From positions 1 to 64,000 of the forward strand of contig CAVJHK010000004.1 of NCBI GenBank assembly GCA_963649295.1: a stretch of 64,000 nucleotides of DNA, read 5' to 3'. Positions 7,398 to 15,722 of this stretch are shown here, in pieces; position 1 is the stretch's first letter, and every line of letters begins with the position of its first letter. Source of the DNA: RGIG3528 sp963649295. GTDB taxonomy: Bacteria; Bacillota; Clostridia; Lachnospirales; Lachnospiraceae. The notes under the pieces are model-generated. The model was given only the letters and a program-made list of their open reading frames with translations, was not told where the DNA came from and searched no databases. Made by a program: the position numbers and the translations under genes.

Positions 7398-8894
7398 TTA
7401 ATAATTGCAATTTGCAACGGCCTCGGCAAATGCCGCATCTATATTCTTGTCGACATCGCCTGTGATAAGGAAGCACTTTTGAAGTAAGGACTGTACCTGA
7501 TCACGAGCCTTTGACGAACCGTTGAAGGCGGGAGATACATAGTAAGCGTCTTCCTGTTCAAGGCAGATTTTTGCGGAAAGTGCCGAAATGTATGTGCCGC
7601 CGTCTGCTTTTGCAAGATGTGCTGCATAAATCGGGTTATTTTCAACAGACTTAAGAACCGGAACATATCCCGAAGCAATCGAGAATGCTGCCTGGAATTC
7701 TACGTTTGTTGTAAGGTATTTTACAAAGAGCCAGGATGCGATAACTTCCTGAGAATTGTCCTTCTTAAAAATACATACCGACGGACCCTGTGAAATAACC
7801 TTGGGGTTGGACGGGTCAACCTGAGGAATCGATGCGATGCCTACTTCAAAAGGATAATTTCCCGAACTGTCGGCAGTCGGACGCTGGTGAGTTGCACCTG
7901 CTGAAGAACCGATCGACATATAGCTTCTTGTGCCTTCTTCGGCTACAAAAAGTCCGGATGTGTATGCGCCGTAAAGCTGCTGCGTTGTGACAAGGTCATT
8001 CTGATACCATTCTCTGAAACGTTTTACGAAGGATTTGTTTGTGTCATTGTCAAATAAGAAGTGGTCGCCTGTTGCGCTTGTATAGGGAGAACCATACTGC
8101 TCACACATTGTGATGAACCAGTTTGCTTCGGAGTCATATCCGAGAGGAATGCACTCGGGATCGATTTCCTTTATGAGATAGCAAAGCTCTTCCATTTCGT
8201 CCCATGTTGTGGGTACGCTTAAGCCGTTCTCATCAAAGAAGGTCTTGTTGTAATAAAGGACTTCCGTTGATTTTGAGAAGGGGAGAGTATACATATGAGA
8301 ATCACCATACGAGCTTCCTTCCGCATAATAACCGTCAATGAAATCGTTGATCTCGGAATCTGTGAGACCGAGAATTTCCGTTGTGCCATCGGCATGGGTA
8401 ACTGTCTCGGTGCTTGCGATCAGGTTATCAAGATGTACAACGCCCTTTGCAAGATTGTAAAGAGCAACATGGTCGGGATAGCAATAAGCAATATTGGGCT
8501 CTGAGCCTACCGTAAGCTCCTGGCTTATCTGGTCTCTTACGTCATCGTAGGAACCCACCTGTGACCATTCGATTGTAATATTCGGATAGAGCTTGTTGAA
8601 CTCTGCGATATATTCGTCAAGTACGGATGAAAGGTTTGTTCCCATCGTATGATAAAACGTGATTGTTACGGCCGAACCGTCATATCCGCCTGCGGGAACC
8701 GTGAAATTTGCGCTGTCTGCAGAATCTGCCTTTGAGGTGTCATCCGTTTGGGCTTTTGGTGCCTCCGTGACAGATGCATTCGGCGTAGGCGTCGTGTTTG
8801 CGGATGAATTATTTCCGCTTCCGCCGCATGCCGTGAGCAGCATCGTTGATGCCGTTATGAGGCATGCAAAAGATCTTAAAAATCTTTTTTTCAT
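7398..8894 (-). CDS. ABC transporter solute-binding lipoprotein (family 1, sugar type)
   Basis: A 498-residue lipoprotein with lipobox LTAC (Cys 23) and an Asn/Thr/Pro-rich linker. The mature part has the layout of family 1 extracellular solute-binding proteins: VTITFYHTMG strand, IEWSQVGSYDD, the hinge segment LPFSKSTEVLYYNKTFF, then TWDEMEELC. These usually bind oligosaccharides or glycerol phosphodiesters. It sits 106 bases after the second permease in an operon that also makes a nuclease, so a nucleoside, nucleotide or oligonucleotide-derived ligand is possible but unproven. AGGAGA lies well placed before the ATG. Confidence 0.9.
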   Translation of the reverse strand: MKKRFLRSFACLITASTMLLTACGGSGNNSSANTTPTPNASVTEAPKAQTDDTSKADSADSANFTVPAGGYDGSAVTITFYHTMGTNLSSVLDEYIAEFNKLYPNITIEWSQVGSYDDVRDQISQELTVGSEPNIAYCYPDHVALYNLAKGVVHLDNLIASTETVTHADGTTEILGLTDSEINDFIDGYYAEGSSYGDSHMYTLPFSKSTEVLYYNKTFFDENGLSVPTTWDEMEELCYLIKEIDPECIPLGYDSEANWFITMCEQYGSPYTSATGDHFLFDNDTNKSFVKRFREWYQNDLVTTQQLYGAYTSGLFVAEEGTRSYMSIGSSAGATHQRPTADSSGNYPFEVGIASIPQVDPSNPKVISQGPSVCIFKKDNSQEVIASWLFVKYLTTNVEFQAAFSIASGYVPVLKSVENNPIYAAHLAKADGGTYISALSAKICLEQEDAYYVSPAFNGSSKARDQVQSLLQKCFLITGDVDKNIDAAFAEAVANCNY

Positions 8895-9000
8895 AATAGT
8901 GTCTCCTTTTGTATCTTTATTTAAACCCTTTTGGGGTCAAATACGTTTAAAAATGCCGGGAGTTAATGAAAGAAGAATCATAAACTCCGTATAATGATTG

Positions 9001-9891
9001 TTATCCCTTGATTCCCGAACGGCTTACGCCCTTCATGATATATTTGCGAAGGAATACAAATACAAGGAAAAGAGGGAGGGATACGATTGCAACGGCCGCC
9101 ATCTGTACAGGATAATCAACATCCCCCGTTGAAGCTGTGAATGCGTTTCTGAGTCCGTTTGTTACAAGCTTGTGATTGTCGTCGTTTGCGACGAGTCTGG
9201 GCCAAATGTATGAATTCCATGCACCCATCATTTTGAGGATTGTGATTGAAATGAGAGTGGGGAGCGACAACGGCACCATAACCTTTAAGAGATATTTTAT
9301 ATCGCTTGTTCCGTCAACCTTTGCCGCAAGATAAAGCTCGTTTGGTATCTGCATAAAGTTTTGACGCAAAAGATAAATATAAAACACGCTTACAAGGAAG
9401 GGAACGATAAGTACGGTATAGGTATTTATCCAGTGCAAATTTGTGACCGTGCTGTAGTTTGTGATTGTAAAAAGCTCGCCGGGAATCATCATTGTTGCCA
9501 TGAGAAAGCCGAACATCGCGTCCTTGCCCTTAAATTCGAGTCTTGCGAAAGCAAAGGCGGAGAGTACGGTTATCACAAGTGAGAGTATCGTTGAAACTAT
9601 TCCGACATACATTGTATTAAGGAAAAGTCTGCCGAGGTTTGCCGTTGTGAATGCCGACGGATAGTTTGTAAGTATGATTTTTTTGGGCCAGAATGTGGGC
9701 ACGTTTAAGCGATATTCGTCAAGTGATTTGAGGGACGAGTTAATCATCCAGTAAAACGGAAAAAGGATGATTATCGCCATGATGACCAAAAAAGCATAAA
9801 CCAAAATCTTTACTAAGATTTTGGTGACCTTTTGACGGGCGGTCACCGTAGAGAGGTCTTTTTCATGCATAACCGTTAAATTTTCAGACAT
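9001..9891 (-). CDS. ABC transporter permease, MalG type
   Basis: A 296-residue inner-membrane permease with about six membrane segments and the cytoplasmic EAA loop LAAKVDGTSDIKYLLK, which docks the ATPase. It belongs to the MalG/UgpE family of carbohydrate importers and pairs with the permease just upstream. The ATG at 9891 is preferred because AGAGGTG lies six bases before it; a GTG at 9900 would fall inside that ribosome site. The end reads GVSRSGIKG, typical of the family. Confidence 0.92.
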   Translation of the reverse strand: MSENLTVMHEKDLSTVTARQKVTKILVKILVYAFLVIMAIIILFPFYWMINSSLKSLDEYRLNVPTFWPKKIILTNYPSAFTTANLGRLFLNTMYVGIVSTILSLVITVLSAFAFARLEFKGKDAMFGFLMATMMIPGELFTITNYSTVTNLHWINTYTVLIVPFLVSVFYIYLLRQNFMQIPNELYLAAKVDGTSDIKYLLKVMVPLSLPTLISITILKMMGAWNSYIWPRLVANDDNHKLVTNGLRNAFTASTGDVDYPVQMAAVAIVSLPLFLVFVFLRKYIMKGVSRSGIKG

Positions 9892-9905
9892 AATTTTCAC
9901 CTCTC

Positions 9906-11327
9906 TTAATAATGTACTTTCTTTTTGCTGATACTTAAGTTAAGCATCGTAACAACAAAGATGATCGCAAAGAGAACAAGGGCGGATGCGCTTGCAAGTC
10001 CGTAGTTGTTGTCTGCGAGGGAATCATATATGAAGCCTACCATTGTCTGGAGCTTTCCGGATTCTCCGACAGGTCCCATCGTTTCTCCGAAAATACCGAC
10101 TATGCTCGTATATTCCTTAAATCCGCCGATAAAGCCCGTGATTATTACATATGCGAGCATGGGAGAGAGAAGAGGAATCGTGATTCTTGTAAGTACTCTT
10201 CTCCTTGGTGTTCCGTCAACCTTTGCCGCATCGTAATATTGCTTGTTTATCGACTGAAGTCCGCCGAGCAAAATGAGAATCTTGAAAGGAAGTGCATTCC
10301 AAACAATATATATTACCATGACGGCAATGTTTGCCGCATAAGAGGAGCCTGCGTTGATCCAGTTGATTCTTGTGCCTCCGAGTGCTTCGATTAAGTTATT
10401 TACGATACCGAGCGACGTGATTGTCGAAATATGCTGTACGGAAAAATAAGTTTTAACCGCATCGCCTTCCTTTATGGGATTTTGCATGAAATAAAGGCGG
10501 TAACCCGTTACTTCGCCGGAATCCGACAATACCTCTTCCGTGTGAATTTCTGCGGCAAGAGATATATCATCCGTCAGCTGAACGGAAGGAGATGACGTAA
10601 CTTTATTTACGTTAAGATATTTTGTTCCTTCGTCGGTATTTGCTATAAGGCGATAGGTGTTATCGGAAACAAGCGTAAAATATATTTTGCTTCCCGATAC
10701 ATCCGTGCTTTTGCCGGATTTGTGCTTTGAGGAATAATTTGCGATAACGTCAACCTTGTCAGTTTCCTTGTTGTCGGTCATATCCATATAATAGTATATT
10801 CCGTTAACGTTTCCGATAAAGTAATAATTTCCGTCCGAGCGTGTTTCAAGCTCGAACACGGACGCCTGCTCTGTTTTTGTGCGTGTATAAATTGCATATT
10901 CGGTCTTGTAGAGGTTTGTGGTATTTCCGATGATGTTGAACATTGCCGCAAATACCATGCCGATTGCGATTGAGTTTGTTACATAAGGAAGGAAAAATAT
11001 TGTTTGCAAAAATTTTTGCAATACCTTTATCGAGTTAAGTGCAACCGCAATCAAAAGGGCAAGTGCGGTTGAAATCGGAACCGTAAGAACACAAAGTAAT
11101 ATTGTATTCTTTAAGCATGTGGTGAATGAGCCGTATGCAAGTACTTTTTTGAAGTTTGCGATTCCGAAAGCAAATTTTGCTCCGCCGACGGCCTCAAGCG
11201 GCTTGTAATCCGCAAGAAAAGCCATACGAACAGTATTTATTATCGGCCATACCGTGAATACCGCAAGGAGTATAAGAGCCGGAGCAAGGTATATATAGGC
11301 CTTCCACTCGTGTTTACTGTCTACCAT
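9906..11327 (-). CDS. ABC transporter permease, MalF type, with a large extracellular insertion
   Basis: At 473 residues this is about 170 longer than the usual 290-310 of MalF/UgpA-type permeases. Normal membrane segments lie near residues 10-35, 70-95 and 108-135. A polar, beta-rich insertion of about 160 residues follows (about 140-302), then the last three segments and the EAA loop YDAAKVDGTPRRR near 362. The place matches the P2 loop of E. coli MalF, which touches the binding protein. Parts of the insertion, such as YRLIANTDEGTKYLNV, look faintly like a beta-trefoil lectin repeat. The start codon follows directly on the ATPase stop codon, which implies translational coupling. Confidence 0.88.
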   Translation of the reverse strand: MVDSKHEWKAYIYLAPALILLAVFTVWPIINTVRMAFLADYKPLEAVGGAKFAFGIANFKKVLAYGSFTTCLKNTILLCVLTVPISTALALLIAVALNSIKVLQKFLQTIFFLPYVTNSIAIGMVFAAMFNIIGNTTNLYKTEYAIYTRTKTEQASVFELETRSDGNYYFIGNVNGIYYYMDMTDNKETDKVDVIANYSSKHKSGKSTDVSGSKIYFTLVSDNTYRLIANTDEGTKYLNVNKVTSSPSVQLTDDISLAAEIHTEEVLSDSGEVTGYRLYFMQNPIKEGDAVKTYFSVQHISTITSLGIVNNLIEALGGTRINWINAGSSYAANIAVMVIYIVWNALPFKILILLGGLQSINKQYYDAAKVDGTPRRRVLTRITIPLLSPMLAYVIITGFIGGFKEYTSIVGIFGETMGPVGESGKLQTMVGFIYDSLADNNYGLASASALVLFAIIFVVTMLNLSISKKKVHY

Positions 11328-12431
11328 TTATCTTACCTCACAAAGTATTCTTTCTTCGGTTTCGGCATTAAAGAGGAAAATCTTGTTTTTCTTGATGCCG
11401 AATTTAACCGTTTTTGCGTCTTTCTGAATCTTTATGTCCGAATCGATGATCGAACGGACAACGGGATTTAGGGAAGCGGGATTCGTCGAAACTATGCTTG
11501 AATCTCTTCCCATTACTTCAACGCTTTGAAGGGAACAGGTGAGAGGGCCGTTTTCGTCTACAATAAAGCCTTCGGGTCTTATTCCGATGTATATGTCCCG
11601 GTCATTTACTCCCGAAACCGACATAACGGCGTCGTTGCCGATCATTACCTTACCTGACTTAATTGAGCCCTTAAAAACATTGATCGGAGGAGTACCGAGG
11701 AATTTTGCGACGAACAGATTTTTGGGGCTGTCGTATACTTCCTGGGGAGCGCCGATTTGCTGAATGACACCGAGCTTCATTACAACGATAATGTCGGAGA
11801 TGCTCATTGCTTCTTCCTGGTCGTGAGTAACGAATATTGTGGTGATTCCGGTTTCACGTTGAATTCTTCTGATCTCTTCACGTGTCTGAAGTCTGAGACG
11901 TGCGTCGAGGTTTGAAAGAGGCTCGTCAAGAAGAAGAATTCTCGGCATTTTTACGAGAGCACGTGCAATTGCGACACGCTGCTGCTGACCGCCGGAAAGC
12001 TCCGAAGGCTTACGGTCGAGGAGCTCGTCGATTTGCACAAGTCGTGCGGCTTCAAGCGTACGACGCAGCATTTCGTCTTTTGTCGGCTTGTCTTTTCCTT
12101 TTAAATTTTGCAAAGGGAACATGATATTTTGTCTTACGGTCATGTGAGGATAGAGGGCATAGTTCTGGAACACAAGACCGACACCGCGGTTTTCGGGAGA
12201 GAGTTCCGTTACGTCGTCATCTCCAAAGTAGATCTTTCCGCTTGTCAATTTTTGCAAACCGCTTATCATGTAAAGTGTGGTCGATTTTCCGCATCCGGAG
12301 GGACCGAGAAGTCCCACAAGCTTTCCGTCCGGGATGACAAAATCAAAATTGTTTACGGCTACAACTTCTTCATTCGATTTTTTGTTGCGGCTCGGGAAAA
12401 TTTTTGTGACATTTTTGAGTACTACTTTCAT
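11328..12431 (-). CDS. ABC transporter ATP-binding protein, MsmX/UgpC type
   Basis: A 367-residue ATPase of the carbohydrate importer class. Walker A GPSGCGKST is at about 41-49, the signature LSGGQQQR near 143, Walker B RILLLDEP near 162, and the H-loop VTHDQEEA near 199. A C-terminal TOBE/OB-like regulatory region covers about 235-367. In Firmicutes, ATPases of this type (MsmK, MsmX) often serve several permease pairs. It is the only ABC ATPase in this window, while five to six permeases lie nearby, so it may also energise the glycan locus to its right (inference). AAGGAA precedes the start. Confidence 0.93.
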   Translation of the reverse strand: MKVVLKNVTKIFPSRNKKSNEEVVAVNNFDFVIPDGKLVGLLGPSGCGKSTTLYMISGLQKLTSGKIYFGDDDVTELSPENRGVGLVFQNYALYPHMTVRQNIMFPLQNLKGKDKPTKDEMLRRTLEAARLVQIDELLDRKPSELSGGQQQRVAIARALVKMPRILLLDEPLSNLDARLRLQTREEIRRIQRETGITTIFVTHDQEEAMSISDIIVVMKLGVIQQIGAPQEVYDSPKNLFVAKFLGTPPINVFKGSIKSGKVMIGNDAVMSVSGVNDRDIYIGIRPEGFIVDENGPLTCSLQSVEVMGRDSSIVSTNPASLNPVVRSIIDSDIKIQKDAKTVKFGIKKNKIFLFNAETEERILCEVR

Positions 12432-12471
12432 GTGTTTCCTTCCTTTTGGTTAAATTTTATATGCAGGTGTT

Positions 12472-13206
12472 TTACACCGATGCGTTTCTTAATTCTTCTT
12501 TCATTTCTTCGGGATTTTTAAATATTTTTTGAGATGCAAAGTCGATAACCACCGTTCCCGCAAATATATCGTGGATACAGGCATTTGTATGACTTAAAAT
12601 CATGCAGACGATTTGTAAAATTCCCATTCCGAAAATGATTATCGTGCCCATTATTCCTATGGAACCAAAAAATATCATCATGGCAAGTAGCACGGGAATC
12701 ATTGTTTCAACGGTATATTTTCCGAGAAAAGTGCGTATGAACATGTGAAGAGGGGATACCTGTATGTGATCCTGCCGCATTACGGCAAGACCGAAGATTT
12801 TTTTGCCGAGGGTCATTCCGTTACCGAATATCAGGGGAATAATGAATTCAGATACAAGCATGCCGAAAAAAATCCCAATCGAAATTATAAGTATCGAAAG
12901 AGAGAAATAGACATTGCTGTGATAAATAAAATCGGAATCTTCGGAAAGTGCTTTTTCCATTGATGCGTAGGATTCTTTTTCCGGATCGGAAAGCCCGTAA
13001 TATTCGTCTTCGTCCATATAATAGGAAGCATTATATTTTTCTTCATATTCGGAAATGATATTGAGACACGTGTTGTAGTGAGAGTCGTAGTCGGTGATGT
13101 AGGAAATAATCGTCCCGAAACCCACAGATATGACAGATAAAACAATCAGGTCAAAAATAAAAGCCGATATTCTTTTTGTTAAATTTGCCTTTTGAAGATC
13201 GAACAC
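12472..13206 (-). CDS. RDD-family membrane protein
   Basis: A 244-residue integral membrane protein. The RDD pattern is visible as KRISAFIFDLIVLSV near residue 10, TLGKKIFGLAVM in the middle and IHDIFAGTVVI near the end. About four to five membrane segments are predicted by eye. A polar, Asp/Glu/Tyr-rich loop lies between the first two. The start is GTG with AAAGGAG upstream. It is the first gene of the ABC/nuclease operon, 40 bases ahead of the ATPase. RDD proteins have varied or unknown roles, so its part in the operon is not known. Confidence 0.8.
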   Translation of the reverse strand: MFDLQKANLTKRISAFIFDLIVLSVISVGFGTIISYITDYDSHYNTCLNIISEYEEKYNASYYMDEDEYYGLSDPEKESYASMEKALSEDSDFIYHSNVYFSLSILIISIGIFFGMLVSEFIIPLIFGNGMTLGKKIFGLAVMRQDHIQVSPLHMFIRTFLGKYTVETMIPVLLAMMIFFGSIGIMGTIIIFGMGILQIVCMILSHTNACIHDIFAGTVVIDFASQKIFKNPEEMKEELRNASV

Positions 13207-13253
13207 TTTTTGGCTCCTTTTTTTGACAAAATTTGCTTATTTACAGTCCTATG

Positions 13254-13282
13254 ATTTTAACACAGTTTTGACACATATTCAA
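13254..13282 (-). promoter_or_regulatory. Sigma-A promoter of the ABC/nuclease operon
   Basis: On the minus strand, TTGAAT (13282-13277), a 17-base spacer and TAAAAT (13259-13254), 48 bases before the GTG of the RDD gene. No other strong promoter was seen inside the operon, so six genes probably share it. Confidence 0.7.
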
Positions 13283-13387
13283 GGCGGATAAGTGTGAAAT
13301 CTGAGTATACAAAAAGTAATTCTTTTATGAAAAATGTCGGATTGAAAGCCTAAAAAGAAATGAACTGCCAATTTTGCACAAAAATCG

Positions 13388-13402
13388 GTAAGAAAATCTT
13401 AC
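13388..13402. promoter_or_regulatory. Inverted repeat upstream of the glycan locus promoter
   Basis: GTAAGA-AAA-TCTTAC, a perfect 6-base-arm palindrome about 30 bases before the -35 box of the rightward promoter, in the 330-base intergenic region between the two transport loci. It could bind an activator. Confidence 0.4.
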
Positions 13403-13431
13403 AAAATTATAAAAATTGACTAAAATTCTTC

Positions 13432-13460
13432 TTGACCGCTCGGTAAAATTGTAGTAAATT
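13432..13460 (+). promoter_or_regulatory. Promoter of the glycan-utilisation locus
   Basis: TTGACC (13432-13437), a 17-base spacer and TAAATT (13455-13460). A 15-base palindrome starts five bases after the -10 box. The first gene begins at 13537 after GAAGGAGG. Confidence 0.55.
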
Positions 13461-13464
13461 TATA

Positions 13465-13479
13465 TAGTAAACTTTACTA
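13465..13479. promoter_or_regulatory. Palindromic operator over the expected transcription start
   Basis: TAGTAAA-C-TTTACTA is a perfect 7-base-arm palindrome covering the +1 region of the promoter at 13432. This is a classic place for a repressor. The LacI-family regulator at 28673 is the natural candidate, although the site lacks the central CG of many LacI-family operators. Confidence 0.5.
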
Positions 13480-13536
13480 AAAAATAAGGTAAAGTGGAGG
13501 TAAACTATAATCGGCGTAAGCCGAGAAGGAGGCATT

Positions 13537-15645
13537 ATGAGAAAAGGCTTCAGAAAAGCGGCATCCGCCGTACTCGCTTTTTCGCTTGTGCTGTCATGTG
13601 CGGCATGCGGCAGCAAAACAAACGGCGATGTGAACGGAAGCACGGCAACACCGACAACGTCTGCAGGTATTACGGAAGGCGTAAAAGCGACTTCCACACC
13701 CACACCCGTTCCGACGGAAAGCACAGAGCCTAAAGAAATTGTTACAATCAGATGGGGCACGCATTATGAACAGGGATTAAATCCGCATTATGTGGATGAG
13801 GTTACGGGACTTTATGTAATGGCCGAAGACGAAAGAGAGGCAAGAATCGCAGCGGAAGAGGCGGTGCTTGAACAACTCGGCGTTACATTCGAATATGTTC
13901 AGTATGCGGACGACACAAGAGTTTCGCTTTTGCAAAGCGTTATGGCGGGAAATCCGATTTGCGATATAGCCGTTCTTTGGGGCGGATGTGAGAGCAATAT
14001 CATTTCCCAAAACATTGTCAAGAATCTTGATGATTTTGCTTATCTTTTTGAAGAAAACGAGGCGATGAGCTGGATGCTTGACGGTGAACTTTACGGACAC
14101 CGCTATCTTATGACAAATGTCGTAAGATTCATCCCCAGATGGCCGCTTTGCTACAACATTTCGATGATTGAGGCGGTTGACAGCTTAAAGGACGAAAACG
14201 GCAATACGATTTATCCGAATACCCTTTTTGACGAGGGCAAATGGACATGGAGCACGTTTAAGGATTATCTTGAAAAGATTGATGCTTATTACGCAAACAA
14301 CGATAATGTTGACGCATATTATACCGACACAAGATTTGCAACGCTTTCCGCAGCATATTCGGCAGGCGCCGCAATTTACGGAAACGACGGACTTCAGGTT
14401 GAGTCCGACGGAATGAAGGATGCGTGGAATTTTATCGACAGCCTTTTAAAGGATGAGCTTTTGACTGTTGAACTTTATGATGACGGCTATACACCCGGCT
14501 GGTGCTGGCCCGCATATCACCTTCAGGACGGTCAGACCGTATTTGCGGATGTTCCTGACTGGCTTATCGGCGGTGCTTCAAGCGGATGTGCATCACGCGG
14601 CGAATCGATAGGCATTGTTCCCTGGCCGAGAAGCGACAAGCTTGCGGCAGACGACGAATCATACGAACAGGCTATGACCATCAACGACTCACTTTGTATT
14701 TTGAAGGGCGTTGACGACAAAACAACGGAACTTGCAATAAAGGCACTTATGCTTTATACGGAAGTTTATTGCTGCGAACTCGGCGGCGTAGACACCTACG
14801 AAGAGTATATAGAAGCTGCGGCAACGGCTCAGGCTGCGGCATACGGATTCGATATCTTTAACGAAAAAGTAGGCGATTCCATACTTAATTCCTTCATCTA
14901 TATCACAAATAAGGTTCAGGGCGGCAACGATTATTCCGACCTTATGGGTATTCGTGAAACATGGGATGAAATTATAGGAAAATCCTATTTCGGAATCGAC
15001 GGATACGGTTCTTATGACGTTTCGATCGAGCAGTATATAGGAAAGTTTGAAGAAAAAATTTCCGAAATGGAAGCAATTCTTGCGAGCAACACTCCTCATG
15101 ACAACGTCAAGCCTACGGTCACGTTTGTTAAGAGTCCGATTGCTGTTCCTCTCGGAACAAAGGAAACGGATCTTGACACATGGGCACAGTTCTATGCGGC
15201 AACAGATAACGGTGACGGTGTTATGACCATGGATAAGTTCTCGATTAAGTGGAACGACGGCTTTAACGCAGATATTTTCAATACCGTCGGATATTATCAC
15301 AGAGCATTTAAGGGACAGTTTACGGATTCGTCCGGCAACACGGATTATAAGACGGCATCGGTTTATGTATATGATCCCGCAAACAAGACGGCACCTACAG
15401 TCGTAATAAACGAGGCTGCACCCGAGCTTAGCCTCAATGCGGATGTTTCGGCAATTGCATGGGTTGGCGAAAATGCATATATCCTTTCGGCTGCGGATGC
15501 TGACGGACTTGATGTTTCATCGGGCGTAAAGGCTGATCTTTCCACACTCGACACTTCGACTGCGGGAACCTATAACGTAAATATCACGGTTACGGATTTT
15601 GCGGGTAATACCACAACAGTTACGGTAGCGGTTACTGTTAAGTAA
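13537..15645 (+). CDS. Solute-binding lipoprotein with C-terminal Ig-like domains
   Basis: A 702-residue lipoprotein with signal peptide, lipobox-like CAAC (Cys 24) and a Thr/Pro linker. Residues about 65-525 resemble a family 1 solute-binding protein (IRWGTHYEQGLNPHY, TLFDEGKWTWSTFKDYL). Two Ig-like modules of about 85 residues follow (about 528-702), each ending in a DSSGN or DFAGN strand typical of bacterial Ig-like domains. Binding proteins of this class are normally 420-550 residues, so the Ig-like tail is an added surface module. It is the first gene of the locus. A stem-loop after it may separate its expression from the genes downstream. Confidence 0.8.
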   Translation: MRKGFRKAASAVLAFSLVLSCAACGSKTNGDVNGSTATPTTSAGITEGVKATSTPTPVPTESTEPKEIVTIRWGTHYEQGLNPHYVDEVTGLYVMAEDEREARIAAEEAVLEQLGVTFEYVQYADDTRVSLLQSVMAGNPICDIAVLWGGCESNIISQNIVKNLDDFAYLFEENEAMSWMLDGELYGHRYLMTNVVRFIPRWPLCYNISMIEAVDSLKDENGNTIYPNTLFDEGKWTWSTFKDYLEKIDAYYANNDNVDAYYTDTRFATLSAAYSAGAAIYGNDGLQVESDGMKDAWNFIDSLLKDELLTVELYDDGYTPGWCWPAYHLQDGQTVFADVPDWLIGGASSGCASRGESIGIVPWPRSDKLAADDESYEQAMTINDSLCILKGVDDKTTELAIKALMLYTEVYCCELGGVDTYEEYIEAAATAQAAAYGFDIFNEKVGDSILNSFIYITNKVQGGNDYSDLMGIRETWDEIIGKSYFGIDGYGSYDVSIEQYIGKFEEKISEMEAILASNTPHDNVKPTVTFVKSPIAVPLGTKETDLDTWAQFYAATDNGDGVMTMDKFSIKWNDGFNADIFNTVGYYHRAFKGQFTDSSGNTDYKTASVYVYDPANKTAPTVVINEAAPELSLNADVSAIAWVGENAYILSAADADGLDVSSGVKADLSTLDTSTAGTYNVNITVTDFAGNTTTVTVAVTVK

Positions 15646-15673
15646 TCAAAAAGTAAAAACAAAAATCGGCGTA

Positions 15674-15695
15674 AAGGGGCAATTATTTGCCCCTT
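15674..15695 (+). other. Intergenic stem-loop without a T-run
   Basis: AAGGGGCAA (15674-15682) pairs with TTGCCCCTT (15687-15695) around TTAT. No T-run follows, so it is more likely a stabilising or processing hairpin that protects the abundant binding-protein message than a full terminator. Confidence 0.5.
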
Positions 15696-15722
15696 GCGTC
15701 ATAATGATTCACGGAGACTGAT

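Noticed and set aside
14689..15300. 203-codon minus-strand frame
   Set aside because: Lies wholly inside the solute-binding gene on the plus strand; shadow frame with no ribosome site or recognisable fold.
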